Shown: positions 34,337 to 45,210 of the stretch, in pieces
How the letters are laid out: each line of letters opens with the position of its first letter
How positions within the stretch are numbered: the stretch's first letter is position 1
Assembly (NCBI RefSeq): GCF_000204055.1
Contig: NW_006768774.1
Span: forward strand, 20,534 to 82,604
Direction: 5' to 3'
Source of the DNA: Melampsora larici-populina 98AG31
Lineage: Eukaryota; Basidiomycota; Pucciniomycetes; Pucciniales; Melampsoraceae
Length of the DNA stretch: 62,071 bases
Notes under the pieces: model-generated
Told to the model about the DNA's origin: nothing
Database searches by the model: none
The model's input: only the letters and a program-made list of their open reading frames with translations
Made by a program: the position numbers and the translations under genes

Positions 34337-35374
34337 TCAATCCTGAAACGACAAACTCTCCAATATCTGCAAAGTCTCTAGAAGGTCCTCCTCCTTATAT
34401 TCCCTGATATAGAGCTTATACGCCTTCGATTTCCATCTCCCAACTGTCACAATTTCTTCCAAAGGACTATTCAAGTTCCACCTTAGCGATGCTCCGCCAA
34501 CCCGAAATGAATGACCAGTAAGAACACACCCTGCTTGACTCTTCCAAGCGTCTGAGAATATTTTCTGACATCGTGACTTCGTTAAGGTTATTCACTTATT
34601 ACCCTTTGGGTATGAAAATAGGGGATCAACGTCTGTTGCTCCAGTGTCGGTCATCAGGCGACGTACAGCTGATACCGGATCGAGTAGCGTCGGTTGAGTT
34701 TGTAAGTAAATTTCCTGAATCTCCCCCACTGCCGCCGTCTTTGCTGCCCTAATTTTTATTATCAAATATGTCCCACTCGGATCCCAGACTAAGTCCTTTA
34801 CTCTCACTTGATCTAAATTCTTCGCCGATTTCACTAACTCCCCCAATCGTGCCATCCCCCAAAAGGCAACCAACGCTACTGTGTAAGCAACCTGGTTCTC
34901 TAAACCTCCTTCTGTTAATCCCTCAACTAATTTGAATAAGTTCTTTATCAACACAGGATTCTTCTTCAGCTTTGGTTCATCCTTTAGTTCTAGTTTCTGA
35001 GCCGCTGTGAGTATCGCCTCAACTCTTGGCATAGCATGATGAGGATAATCGTAATCGTGGAATAAATGCCACGCTTTGACACCAGATAGATAAGTTCTTA
35101 TCGTATTCGACTTTATCGGCGGTGAGTTGCTTGTTTGAGTTTGGCCCATCGGAGTCGGGCCCGCCCATACCACGAAATGATAGAGGACAGTCGTATCGAT
35201 CGGTAGGAGTAGACACCGTGGGATTTCTTTTTCCCTCGCGAAGGTAAGTAATTTGACCACTCCTGCATTATAATGCTTCAACGTAGCCGGTGACCAAGTA
35301 CCTCCAATCATGTACGACTTTATCGTATCATCAGCTGACGAATCAACTCCATCTACTCCTTTCAAGAACTCCAT
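34337..35374 (-). pseudogene. Tyrosine recombinase of Ngaro-like element 3, single premature TGA
   Basis: ATG at 35374. The N-terminal core-binding region (WSPATLKHYNAGVVKLLTFA; IRTYLSGVKAWHLFHDYDYP) precedes the catalytic domain: FWGMARLGELV (first Arg present), then LTGHSFRVGGASLRW (His-x-x-Arg), VGRWKSKAYKLYIREY (Trp and nucleophile Tyr), ending at TGA 34337-34339. A TGA at 34592-34594 interrupts PKGNK; the same frame resumes at once (ITLTKSRCQKIF), and alignment to element 2 suggests an original Arg (CGA). About 345 codons, usual for this recombinase class. All catalytic residues remain, so one change separates it from an open frame. Confidence 0.88.
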
Positions 35375-35542
35375 GCTAGATGATTTGTCGGGTAACGGTA
35401 TCGAACTTAATTCTCAATTGTGACTTGGATCACTTCGTAGAAGTTTCTCAACTCAGCCAGCTTCTCACGGACTCACCATCCCGACCGGGATAAATCTCGG
35501 ACCTCTCTAACTATGGGTATGGAACAAAAAGGAGGATATATT

Positions 35543-37339
35543 TCACAGGACTTGTTTCACAACTCCCAACAAATCAACAGGCAGTTCGATCTCAACACAA
35601 TTGTAAGCATTACGCTTATCCTTCCCACATGATAGTAAATCAGCCAGATTGTCACCTGATTTTACGCGTCCTGCCACAATATCACAGTGAAACTTTCCCA
35701 ACAGCTTCTGGATAATTTTCCATTCAGCATTCACTGCGCGATCTTTCGACTTTTTATTGTCCACTGCACCTTGGGACGTTGTATTGTCCGTGAGTACCAA
35801 GAAAGTTTTTCCCCCAACTTCCATAATCTCGTTAACCATTATCATTCCCAATCTAATAGCAACGGTTTCTGCCCATGCTATATTCCGCTTAACTTTACCT
35901 TCACAAACATTGTTCCATCCTTCAATTAGATTGAACTGAGCCCATCTCTCTCCGATCAGGACACCTATCCCTGATAACGAAGCATCTCCAACCCATTCCA
36001 AATCGATCGGTACTTGGTCCGGTATTATTCGTCGTGGTTCCAGGTTCTTCATGACTTCTTGCCACTCAATTAAGTCTTCCCTTACATCTGTTGGGATTTT
36101 TCTCTTTGCTGATGCAACTTGCCACTCTGCCTCCCAGCGATATAGGCTGGATACATAGCACTTCAAGTGAGGAACGATATGCGTTGTGTGCACTAACCGT
36201 CCGATAAATTTTTGAGTCTTCTTCAAGTTAAACGATTCTTCTGGGTCAAGGAATTTGTCAATTTCTCTTGTTCGTTCCTCAAGTTTTTCAACCTGTAAGC
36301 GTACTGTCCTTTCCTTTGCATTCCATATGAAACCTATGTAACGCTGCTCCTCGGCGAATTCATGTACTTTTTCCCGATTTGAAGCTACTCCCATCTCGGA
36401 GCTAATATTTACCACGTCTTGTATCAACACAGGGTTCCTTACCTCCTTAATAAGCAAGTTATCATCAACCCACCTAAACGCTGCTTTCAAACCGAAAAAG
36501 GCAATCATAATCTTCTTCCATAAGTCCGCTGGCCTTCCAAATACGCCACAACCCGCGACTCCACCAAACTGAATTCTTGAATCCAACCACAGTCTTCCAC
36601 GCAAGTCCATTATAAACAAGAAACGCCATTGTGATGGATGTATAGGAATTTGCCTGTAGGCTTTTTCCCAATTGAACACCGCCAGTAAGTACCTTCCAGT
36701 ATTATCCCTAAAGAATGCCGCAATAACTTTGAAATCATCCCACGTGGTTTCAAATTCCTTCTTATCTACAAAACTATTTACTGACGGTGTTTCTAAACTC
36801 TCTTGAGGAAACGACAGATCATTGATTATACGAAAAGAGCCATCACCATTTATTACGCTACCCATTGGACTCGACCTAAAAAATCCTATCTTATCAAAGA
36901 CTTCTTGATGAGTAAATGGCCCAAAAATTCTTTTAGCTCTATGTTCCTTGGCTAAAGTATTTTCAATTTTTTCTTTTGCTTGAGTCTCAGTTTCATGGTT
37001 CGGAGGTGTGAACCACCGCAATCGTCCAAGAGTATGATCTGGAATCCCTTGATGGAAACCATCACGGCAACCTCGTATCACCTCGTCTGCGTCTCCACCT
37101 ATCTTAAATTCCTTCACCAACGACCTCCACTTCATCAAATTCAAATCACATACCGCTAGCTCTGGCGGCCATCTTGGGTCATGACTTCTCCCAGAGTTCA
37201 CATACGGCAAAATTCTCACGATACCCTCTACAGACCATGTATTTGTCTGTCTAACTTCCGGTGTGGCTCTCGGGCTTTGAACTTCCTTTTCCCAATCAAA
37301 ACTAATTGAGAACAACCGAGCGGAAAAAGGGAGGATCAA
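35543..37339 (-). pseudogene. RT/RNase H of Ngaro-like element 3, catalytic Asp lost
   Basis: An open frame of 598 codons with the shared block GFHQGIPDHTLGRLRWFTPP, SPMGSVINGDGSFRIINDL, GGVAGCGVFGRPADLW, motif C FRWVDDNLLI, and RNase H (WVGDASLSGIG, IAWAETVAIRLG, LTDNTTSQG, GDNLADLLSCG). Motif A reads VFNWEKAYRQ where the others have FDWEKAYRQ: the metal-binding Asp is Asn (TTCGAT to TTCAAT), predicted to abolish polymerase activity. LLSCG in place of LLSRG is another CpG transition. No ATG opens the frame, so the N-terminus is probably spliced. The recombinase gene starts about 170 bp downstream. Confidence 0.86.
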
Positions 37340-37643
37340 TTTGGGTCAGAAACAATTATTTCTCAAGGCCATCGCTGTTTCATTTTCATTTCTTCACTCA
37401 ATCGACAATATGGAACTAATCAAGAGCGATACAGGATGTAACTTAGTCATCTCGACCGGGTAAACCGTCGGAATAACGACCGTTACGGTGTTAAACAAAC
37501 CACCACAAGCCAAGAGGCACACATCAAGAAAGACGAACGAGCACGATACGGAGTAGAACATCTAGTCTCCTGAAAGATATGTCTTGAATAGGTATGGACC
37601 TATCTATTCATTAACCAAAAGGAGGGATTATTTTCTAGACGGC

Positions 37644-38934
37644 TTACTTTGCCTTGCCTCCACCACCATACTTGGGGCCGGTCACTTCGCGATCACCACC
37701 TCTTCGATCCTCCCGTCTATCCTCCTTACGCCAAGATCCATTACCCTCGGCCCGTTGAGTATCATAACGATCTTCTCTACCACCTCCGGCATTATTAACC
37801 CATGCTCCACCACGACCTCTTCCCCTTACGTTACGACCTCCACCTCTTCGATCATCATAATGATGATAACCTGAACTTCCCGGTCCTTTGTACACCGGCT
37901 GACTAGTAAAGGAGGTTGGGTTACTTGGGCAAGGTACGTTTTGATTCGCAAAGGCCCAGGATCTAGCGTTGGGCTTGCCATGATGGCTAACTTGGTTGAG
38001 GTGTGAGTTCATGACAGTTCCACCTTGAGTCGTGTTGTGGTGGATCACTTCGCCAGTCAGAGGGTTGATGTTTGATTTACACTCGAAATCAGCGTATGGA
38101 TTGATATTGCCGAACCTTGGTTGGAAATCATTCATTCTTTCACTGTCCATCCTAGCGTTCCGTTCGAAGGTCTCATCTCTAATGGCTGGATTAGCAAGTT
38201 TACCATCTTCATTTCTGATAGTCATGACAGTCGTCCTAACTGCTTGATCATATCTAAACGCCATTGGCCAGCACAAACGCTCCGACTTGATCGCTAACAC
38301 GTTTGCCTTGTGAATCATAAACAAATCTGCCAATCTTCCATGTTCATAATAACGTAAGTAGGCTACAAAAAGGTCGAAGGCCGTCACCCATTCTCCGAAG
38401 GTCATTTTCCATTCATCTACCACCGGCAATCCAACATAACAAGAGTCATCTTTGTCGTTTTTGTTTTTGGGCTTTACTCGAACCAGATCTTGACGTAACC
38501 AAACGAGATTAAAGATAGATAAGGGGACATATCCATCTACCGGCTTCATCTTATCATCCCAGTATTTCAATAACGCAACTAGACCATGGTTTTGAATACC
38601 TGCTTCGCCAACTTCAGCTTTCTTCTTAGTAGGTACATTGGAGATCTCCTTCGTAGCATCATCCGAATCCTTTGTTAAATCCCAAATCTTCTTCTTTGCA
38701 GGAGCTGCTGAGCTAGTTACTGTGTTCGTAACTGACGGTAAGGAGGAGGAAGAATTCCCAACTGATTTTTGTTGGCCTGAGACCGTCGCAGAAAGGCTTT
38801 GAGTAATGGCCGAGGTTACACCATGCAAGGATGGAACTGATTTGTTTGAACTCTGGACCACGGTCAAACCATTTGCCAGGAGCCAAGAATGAAGGCCTTT
38901 TGGAGGACTTTCGCCGACTCCTGTAACCGTATTT
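37644..38934 (-). CDS. Ngaro-like Gag, main exon (element 3)
   Basis: Opens after a CGCAG acceptor (GVGESPPKGLHSWLLANGL), then has the gag block shared across the window: MKPVDGYVPLSIFNLVWL, WKMTFGEWVTAFDLFVAYLR, CWPMAFRYDQAVR, NPYADFECKSNINPLTGE. It ends in a Gly/Arg-rich tail (GGGRNVRGRGRGGAW) with Arg/Asp repeats. The uninterrupted frame, about 430 codons in this exon, is comparable with the copies at 19785 and 52852. Confidence 0.8.
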
Positions 38935-39040
38935 CTGCGAGTCGGTGATTGCGCTTAACAAACAAAGAAACAAGGGAAGGCAAACAAATCCATGGTCTCA
39001 GTATCGACTTCGCTCCAATATCTGCACTATCTGCAAGACT

Positions 39041-39574
39041 TCACCATTGGTGGCAACACTTTGAAGTGGACAAATAAAGAATCATCGCACACGGCGGCAA
39101 CACTCGAGGTGGGTAAAAAATATTTGATAGCATACAATTTTGTGCATTGACCGCTTTGTCTCTTGCGAGTAATCCTGCAGAGTGTAAAACAGATGTACCC
39201 GACTTTTCTTGATGAATAGCATCTTCCGTACTTGAACTTTGATCCACGGATTGGTTTGAATTAGGTCCAGAACCTTGAGCGTCTGGTGTCGGTAAAGGAG
39301 GGGGAGCTGGGTTATTCGATCCAGGAACAGTGAGTGTAACAACTGGTGTCGTTCCCGTTTTGTTCGACGACTGATTGTCAATTCTCGTAGATGCCATTCC
39401 GTTACGACGACCGCGACCACGTCCTCTTCCCCTCTGAGTTGTAGTAATAGAACTTGGTACAACCGGTTCCGAGTCTGGAGGTGGAACTGAGCCTCCCCTC
39501 AGCCTATCACTCGACCTTCTCATCATCTTGTTAAATTTCTCCGTATTAGTGTTCTGGTTATTGGGTGTTGCCAT
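39041..39574 (-). CDS. Ngaro-like gag N-terminal exon (element 3)
   Basis: ATG at 39574 opens a Ser/Thr/Asn-rich segment with an RGRGRGRR cluster and DAIHQEKSGTSVLHSAGLLA. It lies just inside terminal repeat A1, where the first gag exon is expected. The splice to 38934 is inferred; the best GTATGC donor near 39135 does not give a matching phase, so the junction is unresolved. Confidence 0.5.
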   Translation of the reverse strand: MATPNNQNTNTEKFNKMMRRSSDRLRGGSVPPPDSEPVVPSSITTTQRGRGRGRGRRNGMASTRIDNQSSNKTGTTPVVTLTVPGSNNPAPPPLPTPDAQGSGPNSNQSVDQSSSTEDAIHQEKSGTSVLHSAGLLARDKAVNAQNCMLSNIFYPPRVLPPCAMILYLSTSKCCHQW

Positions 39575-39606
39575 TTTTAAGATGACTAGTTAATGATATA
39601 ATCTGA

Positions 39607-39893
39607 TTCGAAAAGGAAAGACAAGCTACAGAGCTTGTGATGTGAGAGAGAGAAAAGAGTCAATGTGATGATTTCCCGGGTCAAGCGGGGATAACGGAAA
39701 ATGGGGAATTCGACGTGTAAGGAAATTTTCAGAGAGAGAAATTTTCAACCTTGATTATTCCAAGGTACACTCGTCGAGGGAAATTCTCCTTCCCCCAGTA
39801 TAGGGATATTCCCCTGTATTACCCATAGTCCGACATCAGTCCCGTCGCGTGGAAATAGACGGTACCATCGTGCCTTTGGGCACCGTCTGTCAT
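39607..39893 (-). repeat. Split direct repeat A1 of Ngaro-like element 3
   Basis: Left-hand (5' in sense) terminal repeat, direct copy of A2 at 33630-33916. Contains a palindromic CCCCAGTATAGGGATATTCC block. Any transcription start for the element should lie here. Confidence 0.88.
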
Positions 39894-40081
39894 CAAATGA
39901 ACATCTTCTAGCGAGGTCGGGATTGTGAGCTGAGTTGAGTAAGATAAGGTAAGTACATACGAGTGAAGTTGATCTAGTTGATGGATCTCAGGCTCTGTAT
40001 TGAAAAAGTTGTACAGGCTGTACAGTCTGTACCGGGTTTGAGGTTTGGGGTTTGAGGTTTGTCCTCCACTCTCCTCTCTCA

Positions 40082-40660
40082 TCAATTGTATGCTTGGCGT
40101 GCCGCCTTCACTGCTTCAAACGCTCCTGGTCCATACTTCGGCACTACCACTCCATTCACTACGGTTGTTGGTGGTACAACTGTGGGTCTCTGTCCACCTC
40201 CTCTCCCGTTACTTCCTCTTCTTCCCCTGCCTCTTCCATTTCCACCGTGACTACCACTACCTCCTACTCCTTGATCATGGTACTCATCCATCACATGATA
40301 ATTTCTCCCATTCAACCCGTGATTCACTCCCCCGTCATGCATTGCCTGAGCTTGTTGATGGTGATGCCGGTTTCTCCCGTTTGGGGCCAGGTGAGATAGC
40401 ATCCAGCCTCCTTTTACCGCGGTTATTTGTTCATCGCTATTTGATAACAGATCCCAGCCTACTTCATATCTTCCAGTCCAAGGATTTGTATGCTCTAGCG
40501 CTCCTCCTATTATATAGGGGTTATCAAAGTACCGGTGATCTCCATTAGCTTTTGAGTCTGTAATTGCTTGCTCTGCCAGTTCATTGTCTCTAGTTCCGAC
40601 ATCTGACAAGGTTCCATCCGGCAATAAATCACTGACACAGGGGCCAAAATTGATGCTCAC
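40082..40660 (-). pseudogene. Ngaro-like gag C-terminal fragment (element 4)
   Basis: An open frame of 192 codons with FDNPYIIGGALEHTNPWTGR, which parallels NPYADFECKSNINPLTGE of the element 3 Gag, followed by His/Asn-rich and RGRGRRGSNGRGGG tails. The upstream gag core is missing: the frame starts inside a palindrome (40655-40672) that also occurs at the end of the gag at 52852. A solitary truncated copy. Confidence 0.6.
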
Positions 40661-40674
40661 AACTATGTGAGCGT
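40636..40674. repeat. Palindromic 39-bp motif, copy 1 (inverted with 52831)
   Basis: Contains GCTCACAACTATGTGAGC, a perfect 7-bp stem with 4-nt loop, preceded by CACAGGGGCCAAAATTGAT. The same motif occurs in opposite orientation at 52831-52869 with two or three differences. Both copies mark the broken edge of a gag-like frame. Confidence 0.6.
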
Positions 40675-40903
40675 TGTAGACTTTCCTGAAGTCTCCAAAA
40701 ATGATTCATTTTGTTTCAGAATCATTCAATTCATGAGTTTGGTAGTGTTCATGCAATCAGGCTGTTTTGCTCAGATTTTGCTTGGCGTTGCTGGAGAATG
40801 CTCATTTTCATCACGGATGAGCATTCTTTGGGCTCAGTCTCTGAGATGAGTATTCAGGATCCGCTCATGAGGCATACTCAGAACAGCTCAGAACCTCCCC
40901 AAG

Positions 40904-41728
40904 ATGGAAACAAACTCATTTTTTTCACCACCCTTCCCAATACATGTCAGAACTACACCACAAAATTACACCCCTTTTGTTCAAATTGGGTTTGCAGGGT
41001 ACCCAAGAATCACGGCCGGAACCTGGCTCAAATTCCGCAGGTTTTTGAGCAGAGACCTGTTTTTTGACGGGTTGAGTTTGATATGTATAATCTCCAAGTA
41101 CTGCTTCTCAAAAGCTCTCAAAGATTTGAGAAGTTTAATCAACAGTCAGACTACCGAGCTGACCCAGATCGACCAAACATTACAACTCATGAAGTCCAAG
41201 GTTTCTGAGATCTCGAAAGAAACTGTGAACCTGAGTCAGATGCCCAATATCGAACATTCTTATTTGATCAAATCAGAATCCAAACTATTGAGAATAGCAT
41301 CAAGTTTCGAAAAGGTTTTGAGTAAGAGGAGTGAAGTGGAAAGAAGAGCTATTGAAAGGATAGTTGAAGGTGCTTGGGAGATGGTTCAGATGGAAGAAAT
41401 GGGAGTGGATCAGTTTGTGATTGCACATCAGATCGGGCTTGAAGCATCTCGGTTGAAGTCTTGGATAGAATCTGAATCACATCCATTCATGAACGAGGTT
41501 GAAGAAGAGAGTACAAAAATTCATAAACTCGAGTCACTTTCAACCCAAATCAAAAGCGGATCAAAGGCTAAGATCAAAGACATTGGCTTGAACTCTTCTA
41601 CCTCTTCAACTTCTTCTGTGAGGTTGAATGAAGAGAATGATTGATTGAAACGGAGGTTTATGAAGATCAAACAATTGGTTGCATCCAGACTAAAACAAAA
41701 GAAAGATGATGATGACTACGAAGAGTAA
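40904..41728 (+). pseudogene. Coiled-coil protein gene fragment with in-frame TGA
   Basis: From ~41090 the frame is rich in heptad-like helices (KALKDLRSLINSQTTELTQI, LLRIASSFEKVLSKRSEVER, EEMGVDQFVIAHQIGLEASR). TGA at 41642-41644 interrupts it after LNEEND, but the same frame continues (LKRRFMKIKQLVASRLKQKK) to an acidic end DDDDYEE and TAA at 41726-41728, so the TGA is likely CGA mutated. The 5' end is unclear; the upstream in-frame ATG at 40904 precedes unrelated-looking sequence and an exon border near 41000-41085 is likely. No family was recognised. It is tail-to-tail with the VPS20-like gene, about 50 bp between stops. Confidence 0.5.
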
Positions 41729-41778
41729 ACTGCTGTTATGTGATAAACAAAAAGATAAAAAGACAACCAGATGAAAAA

Positions 41779-43054
41779 TTAAGCAGGTATAGCTTTGAGT
41801 TGTTTTCCAGGCTCTTGTGACTCCACCTGCTCTAGAACTGTGATCATTCCCAGGAAATCAAAAATTCAGAAAGGCAAGACAATGAAAGCTAGGCAGACTT
41901 ATCCTACCTGGATTCGGTAGTTCTGGAAGACAAGTCTTGGCAGCATCTGGTAGATCAATTGGGATAGATAGTTGGACTTTGAGTTGTGAGTTCTGTTTGG
42001 TCATTGATTTTGAAACGCGCAAATCAAGCGCTAGCAAAACCAAATTTCGGGATATAGGATTAGTTGAGCGAATAAAAAACCCTGACCTCTTGGGCTTGTA
42101 ATGATTCCAATTCTTGTTCAACCTCTTCTTCTTCCTCTACATTCATCTTTGACATCGTCATCTCATCAATCTCCTACAAACCCGATTCCAGTCCCCAAAG
42201 TTAGAAACATTATAGACAATCAAGTAAGTCGGGTATAGTCGGAAGTCTTGAATCTTGTTGGTTTAGACAATATGTACTCACCCTTTGATATGCAATCGCT
42301 TCATTAGTATCACTCATGAGTTTCTCGACACTGTCAAGATTCATTTCTTTGTGTACTTCCTTCAAGACTTTATTTCCTTGTTGAAGACCAAACAATACAT
42401 CCTTTTCAATCAATGAAAATTCAACACTCAAAACCTATAAAAAGCACATTCAGTCCAAGAAGTAAAAAATGATTTGATTAGATTCATGAGTGGTGGCAAT
42501 GGCTTTGCAAGGCATGTCGGCCTTGGAGGAAGGTTGACTTTACCAAATTTTGTAATGTTTGAAGGTGTTGGTCCGTTGTAATTCATAAACCTTCTTGATA
42601 TTTTTTCCTATGTAATGCTAAAAGAGCTCTAGCTTTATTTCCTTTTGATAATGTATCCTTTGCAATATTTTGTTCTTGATCCGCAAGAATCTCGATCTGA
42701 TTTATCAAAAAAGTACAACGTTCATAAGAATTCATTTCAAAGTAAGGCAAACAGATTGATAAGTTTTCATATCTTTTTCTTGTATCGTTTCAATTCATCT
42801 CGTTGTAGTTTCATACTTCAAAAGCCAGAATGAGAGTGAAGGAAGGCACATCAAGTCAAAAGTCGCCCTAAGTGAATCAAGATGATCACGCATAAAAAAG
42901 ATCGATAGGCCTCCCACCAGTACCAAAAATGATCATCTGGGAGGGTGGTAGGCCAGCCGTGTGTCTATCTTCTTGAAGCGTCAATGGATGCTCACTCAAG
43001 GAGGGCACGATCTTGAGATGTGATTTGAGAATTAGAACTGCCAGCCTGACCCAT
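41779..43054 (-). pseudogene. VPS20: VPS20/CHMP6-like ESCRT-III subunit gene, two lesions
   Basis: Seven exons: 43054-42996, 42815-42773, 42696-42544, 42434-42282, 42173-42087, 41992-41908, 41837-41779; all phases match. The start is MGQAGSS (Gly-2, as needed for N-myristoylation of VPS20/CHMP6), then TSQDRALLDMKLQRDELKRY, EILADQEQNIAKDTLSKGNK, ARALLALHRKKYQEG, LSVEFSLIEKDVLFGLQQGN, KVLKEVHKEMNLDSVEKLMS and an acidic MIM-like tail. About 220 codons, usual for the family. VPS20 bridges ESCRT-II to Snf7 at endosomes. Lesions: the donor after exon 2 reads ATATGA where GTATGA is expected, and TGA at 42645-42647 follows YQEGL in exon 3. Either a young pseudogene or a copy with sequencing error; a second intact copy would be expected elsewhere. 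Confidence 0.85.
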
Positions 43055-43071
43055 CGGCTTGATAGGATAGA

Positions 43072-45210
43072 AAGTTGTTGGATAATTTGTGAGAGAAAGC
43101 TCAAAGTATTTGTGAAGTATATCAAAGTTGATAAGAAATTAAACAAACTGTATTTCAAACTTCGAGATACCCAAATCGAATTACGAGAACTCGAGCTCCT
43201 TCAAGTTTGAGAGGACAAATCGGCGGTGGTGGTAGCGGTCTTCAAAACCGAGTCAGCTTGATGTCTATGAACCGGAGTCGAACTGCGTTTGGGTTTAGCA
43301 CTCCACCCTCTACTTGAATGAACGGTGTGGAAATCAGAATTGGGGTAACCCCATTATTTTATTAACTTTCATTTTAAAATACGAGAAACTACATTTTTTA
43401 GAACATTACATCAATAATGTGTTTTTAAATTAGTTCTTTATTTAGTTCATTTCTTTTTTTTTCATTTTCTTTCTCTCTTTACTTAATTTCAATTTTCAAT
43501 TTTCAATTTTTATTTTTTATCTTATTTAGTTTGATCATATATGTCAAGTTTTATTATGTGAAGTGTTATATTTTTATTTCTCTATTTTTCTTTTTATGGG
43601 TTATGTAGTTTGATGGATGAGGTGTAGTGTAAAATGAAGTCAAATTTCGAATTTATGGGTTTAGAGGTTATGTGTAGTTGAATGTTGTATGGGTTACATA
43701 GGGTGTACAGGCTTAAACTTGAAATTTCGAATTTTATGGGTTTAAAAAGTCATGGTTACAGATGTGTATGGTTTTAACAAGTTATGTGTAGAGGAATCAT
43801 GGTTTTGAGGTATGGGTTTAAATAAGGCTGAATTTCGAAAATCCAGCAACTCAGACAGATGGTGGTAAACTGGGGTGGTGGTAAACTGGGGTGGTAAACT
43901 GAAAAAGCAAGTAGGGATTGGTGTGAAATTATAAATTCATCAGATTATCAAACACCAATATTGGCAAATACAAAATCACAAATGAAAAGGATGATTTTGA
44001 AACTCGAAAATGGCTTTCAAAATTCCATAAAAGGCTCCATTTTCAATCATGAGACTTTATTTCAAATGTACTACATCAGTTTTTTAGAGGGTAAATCATG
44101 TGGAAGGCATCATATGGGCGCATCTGAGCATGAAAAATCAATTATAAACCATATACAGCATTATCAGTGGTAATATCAGGTGGTAAACTGGGTAAATTCA
44201 ATTTCGAGTATTTTCACATAAAATCGAATTTCATTTTAAGGGTACAACCAATAGAGTTAGAGTTTAGCTTGGCTGAGCAAAGTTGTAGAGCGGAAGCAGA
44301 CCTTTTGTTCTGTCTATTCAGATTTTTGATACAGTCCCTATTTCTTATCTTTTTTCAGGTTTTAAGGGTAAATTGGCGGATTTTTCAGTTTTTGTGGTAA
44401 ACAGCTCAGTTTTGATGATAAATGTGTGCTTGAAAATTTGTGAATGATACATGTGGGTGAGTTGAAGATGTTTATCAATTTTAATTTGGGGGCTGTTCAA
44501 TGAATTGTGTGTGAAAAAGTTGTTTGAAGGTGGATTTCGAGTTTGAGGGTTGTTTTTGTCTTACTTTCTTTTTTTGTGTGTGTTTCAATTTTGATATAGT
44601 CAAGGGTCTCTTTTCTTCCCCTTTGGGAGCCTTTTAGTTAGCAAAAATAATTACTAGATTTTTAGAATAAGCTTTTATCTTTTATTATTATCATTCAGGT
44701 AAACAACTAATGAGAGTTGGAATTTTATAATAATAAGACCCTTATTCATCTTTTAATTAATTTCTTGTTGAGTTGTAAGCTCATTTGCTCATTTGGAAGG
44801 TGCCTGAGTGCGCCTAGATTGTGCTATTTTTGAAGTTATTGTCCTATTTCAGCCTGGTTCTTATTAATCCAAAGACTTGAAGGTCTTAAATTTAATTCAT
44901 TGATAATCAAAGTCCCTGCTTAAGAAGGGCATTTCTTTCTTTGATTGAAGTCTTTCAATTCACCATCTCAAGACTTATTTCTCTTTTGATTGTGTGTGTT
45001 TGTTGATTTGTGTCTTCATTCCTCCCCTTCTTGGCTCTGCTTTCAGCTGTGTACTGAAAGAGTTCTACAACGGAATTGAAGAGAAGGGACCCAATATCGA
45101 GCCCAACCAAATCAAAACATTGACCAAATGGTCGGAAAGGTTGTGAATCGACTTGCAGTAAGTGGTTTTGTTGCTCTCTTTGACTCCGGATTGCTTAACC
45201 CAGTGTTTGC
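43072..45210 (+). pseudogene. Relic of an FG/coiled-coil gene (possibly nucleoporin-like), cut by the solo LTR
   Basis: Plus-strand coding-like pieces: KVFVKYIKVDKKLNKLYFKL and RDTQIELRELELL (to ~43200), a frame change, then LRGQIGGGGSGLQNRVSLMS and RSRTAFGFSTPPST up to a TGA, then across the solo LTR (one ACGG copy removed) NGIEEKGPNIEPNQIKTLTK with WSERL, another TGA, and a GTAAGT donor at about 45160. The Gly-rich/FG segment and coiled-coil arms recall Nup54/Nup57-type nucleoporins, but similarity is weak. At least two TGA stops and one frameshift; not functional. Confidence 0.35.
43326..45069. mobile_element. Solo LTR, copy 2 (inverted relative to copy 1; ACGG duplication)
   Basis: Reverse complement of 8971-10682, starting TGTGGAAATC and ending GAGTTCTACA, with ACGG at 43322-43325 and 45070-45073. 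It differs mainly by a ~32-bp insertion near 44275. Interrupts the relic gene described at 43072-45210. Interior shadow frames match those of copy 1. Confidence 0.82.

Larger units (their letters stand above)
33271..39893 (-). mobile_element. Full-length Ngaro-like retrotransposon 3 with split direct repeats
   Basis: In the minus-strand sense the order is A1 (39893-39607), gag, RT/RNase H, tyrosine recombinase, B1 (34150-33917), A2 (33916-33630), B2 (33503-33271). A1 and A2 are 287 bp each; B1 and B2 are 234 and 233 bp. B1 and A2 abut, with a 126-bp spacer between A2 and B2. This A1-body-B1A2-B2 pattern is the hallmark of split-direct-repeat DIRS-order elements (PAT/Ngaro), and no methyltransferase domain follows RNase H, favouring Ngaro. 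Total 6.6 kb. The coding genes carry inactivating substitutions. Confidence 0.88.

Noticed and set aside
38713..38973. 86-codon minus-strand frame over gag exon start
   Set aside because: Out-of-frame shadow of the gag main exon.
43215..43320. tRNA-like T-arm (CCGGAGTCGAACTGCG)
   Set aside because: The complement resembles a T-arm, but no acceptor stem, D-arm or anticodon arm can be built on either strand, and the LTR insertion next to it does not separate a plausible tRNA half.
8971..45069. The two 1.7-kb LTR copies as the pair bounding one giant retrotransposon
   Set aside because: They are in opposite orientation and each has its own different 4-bp target duplication, so they are independent solo LTRs.
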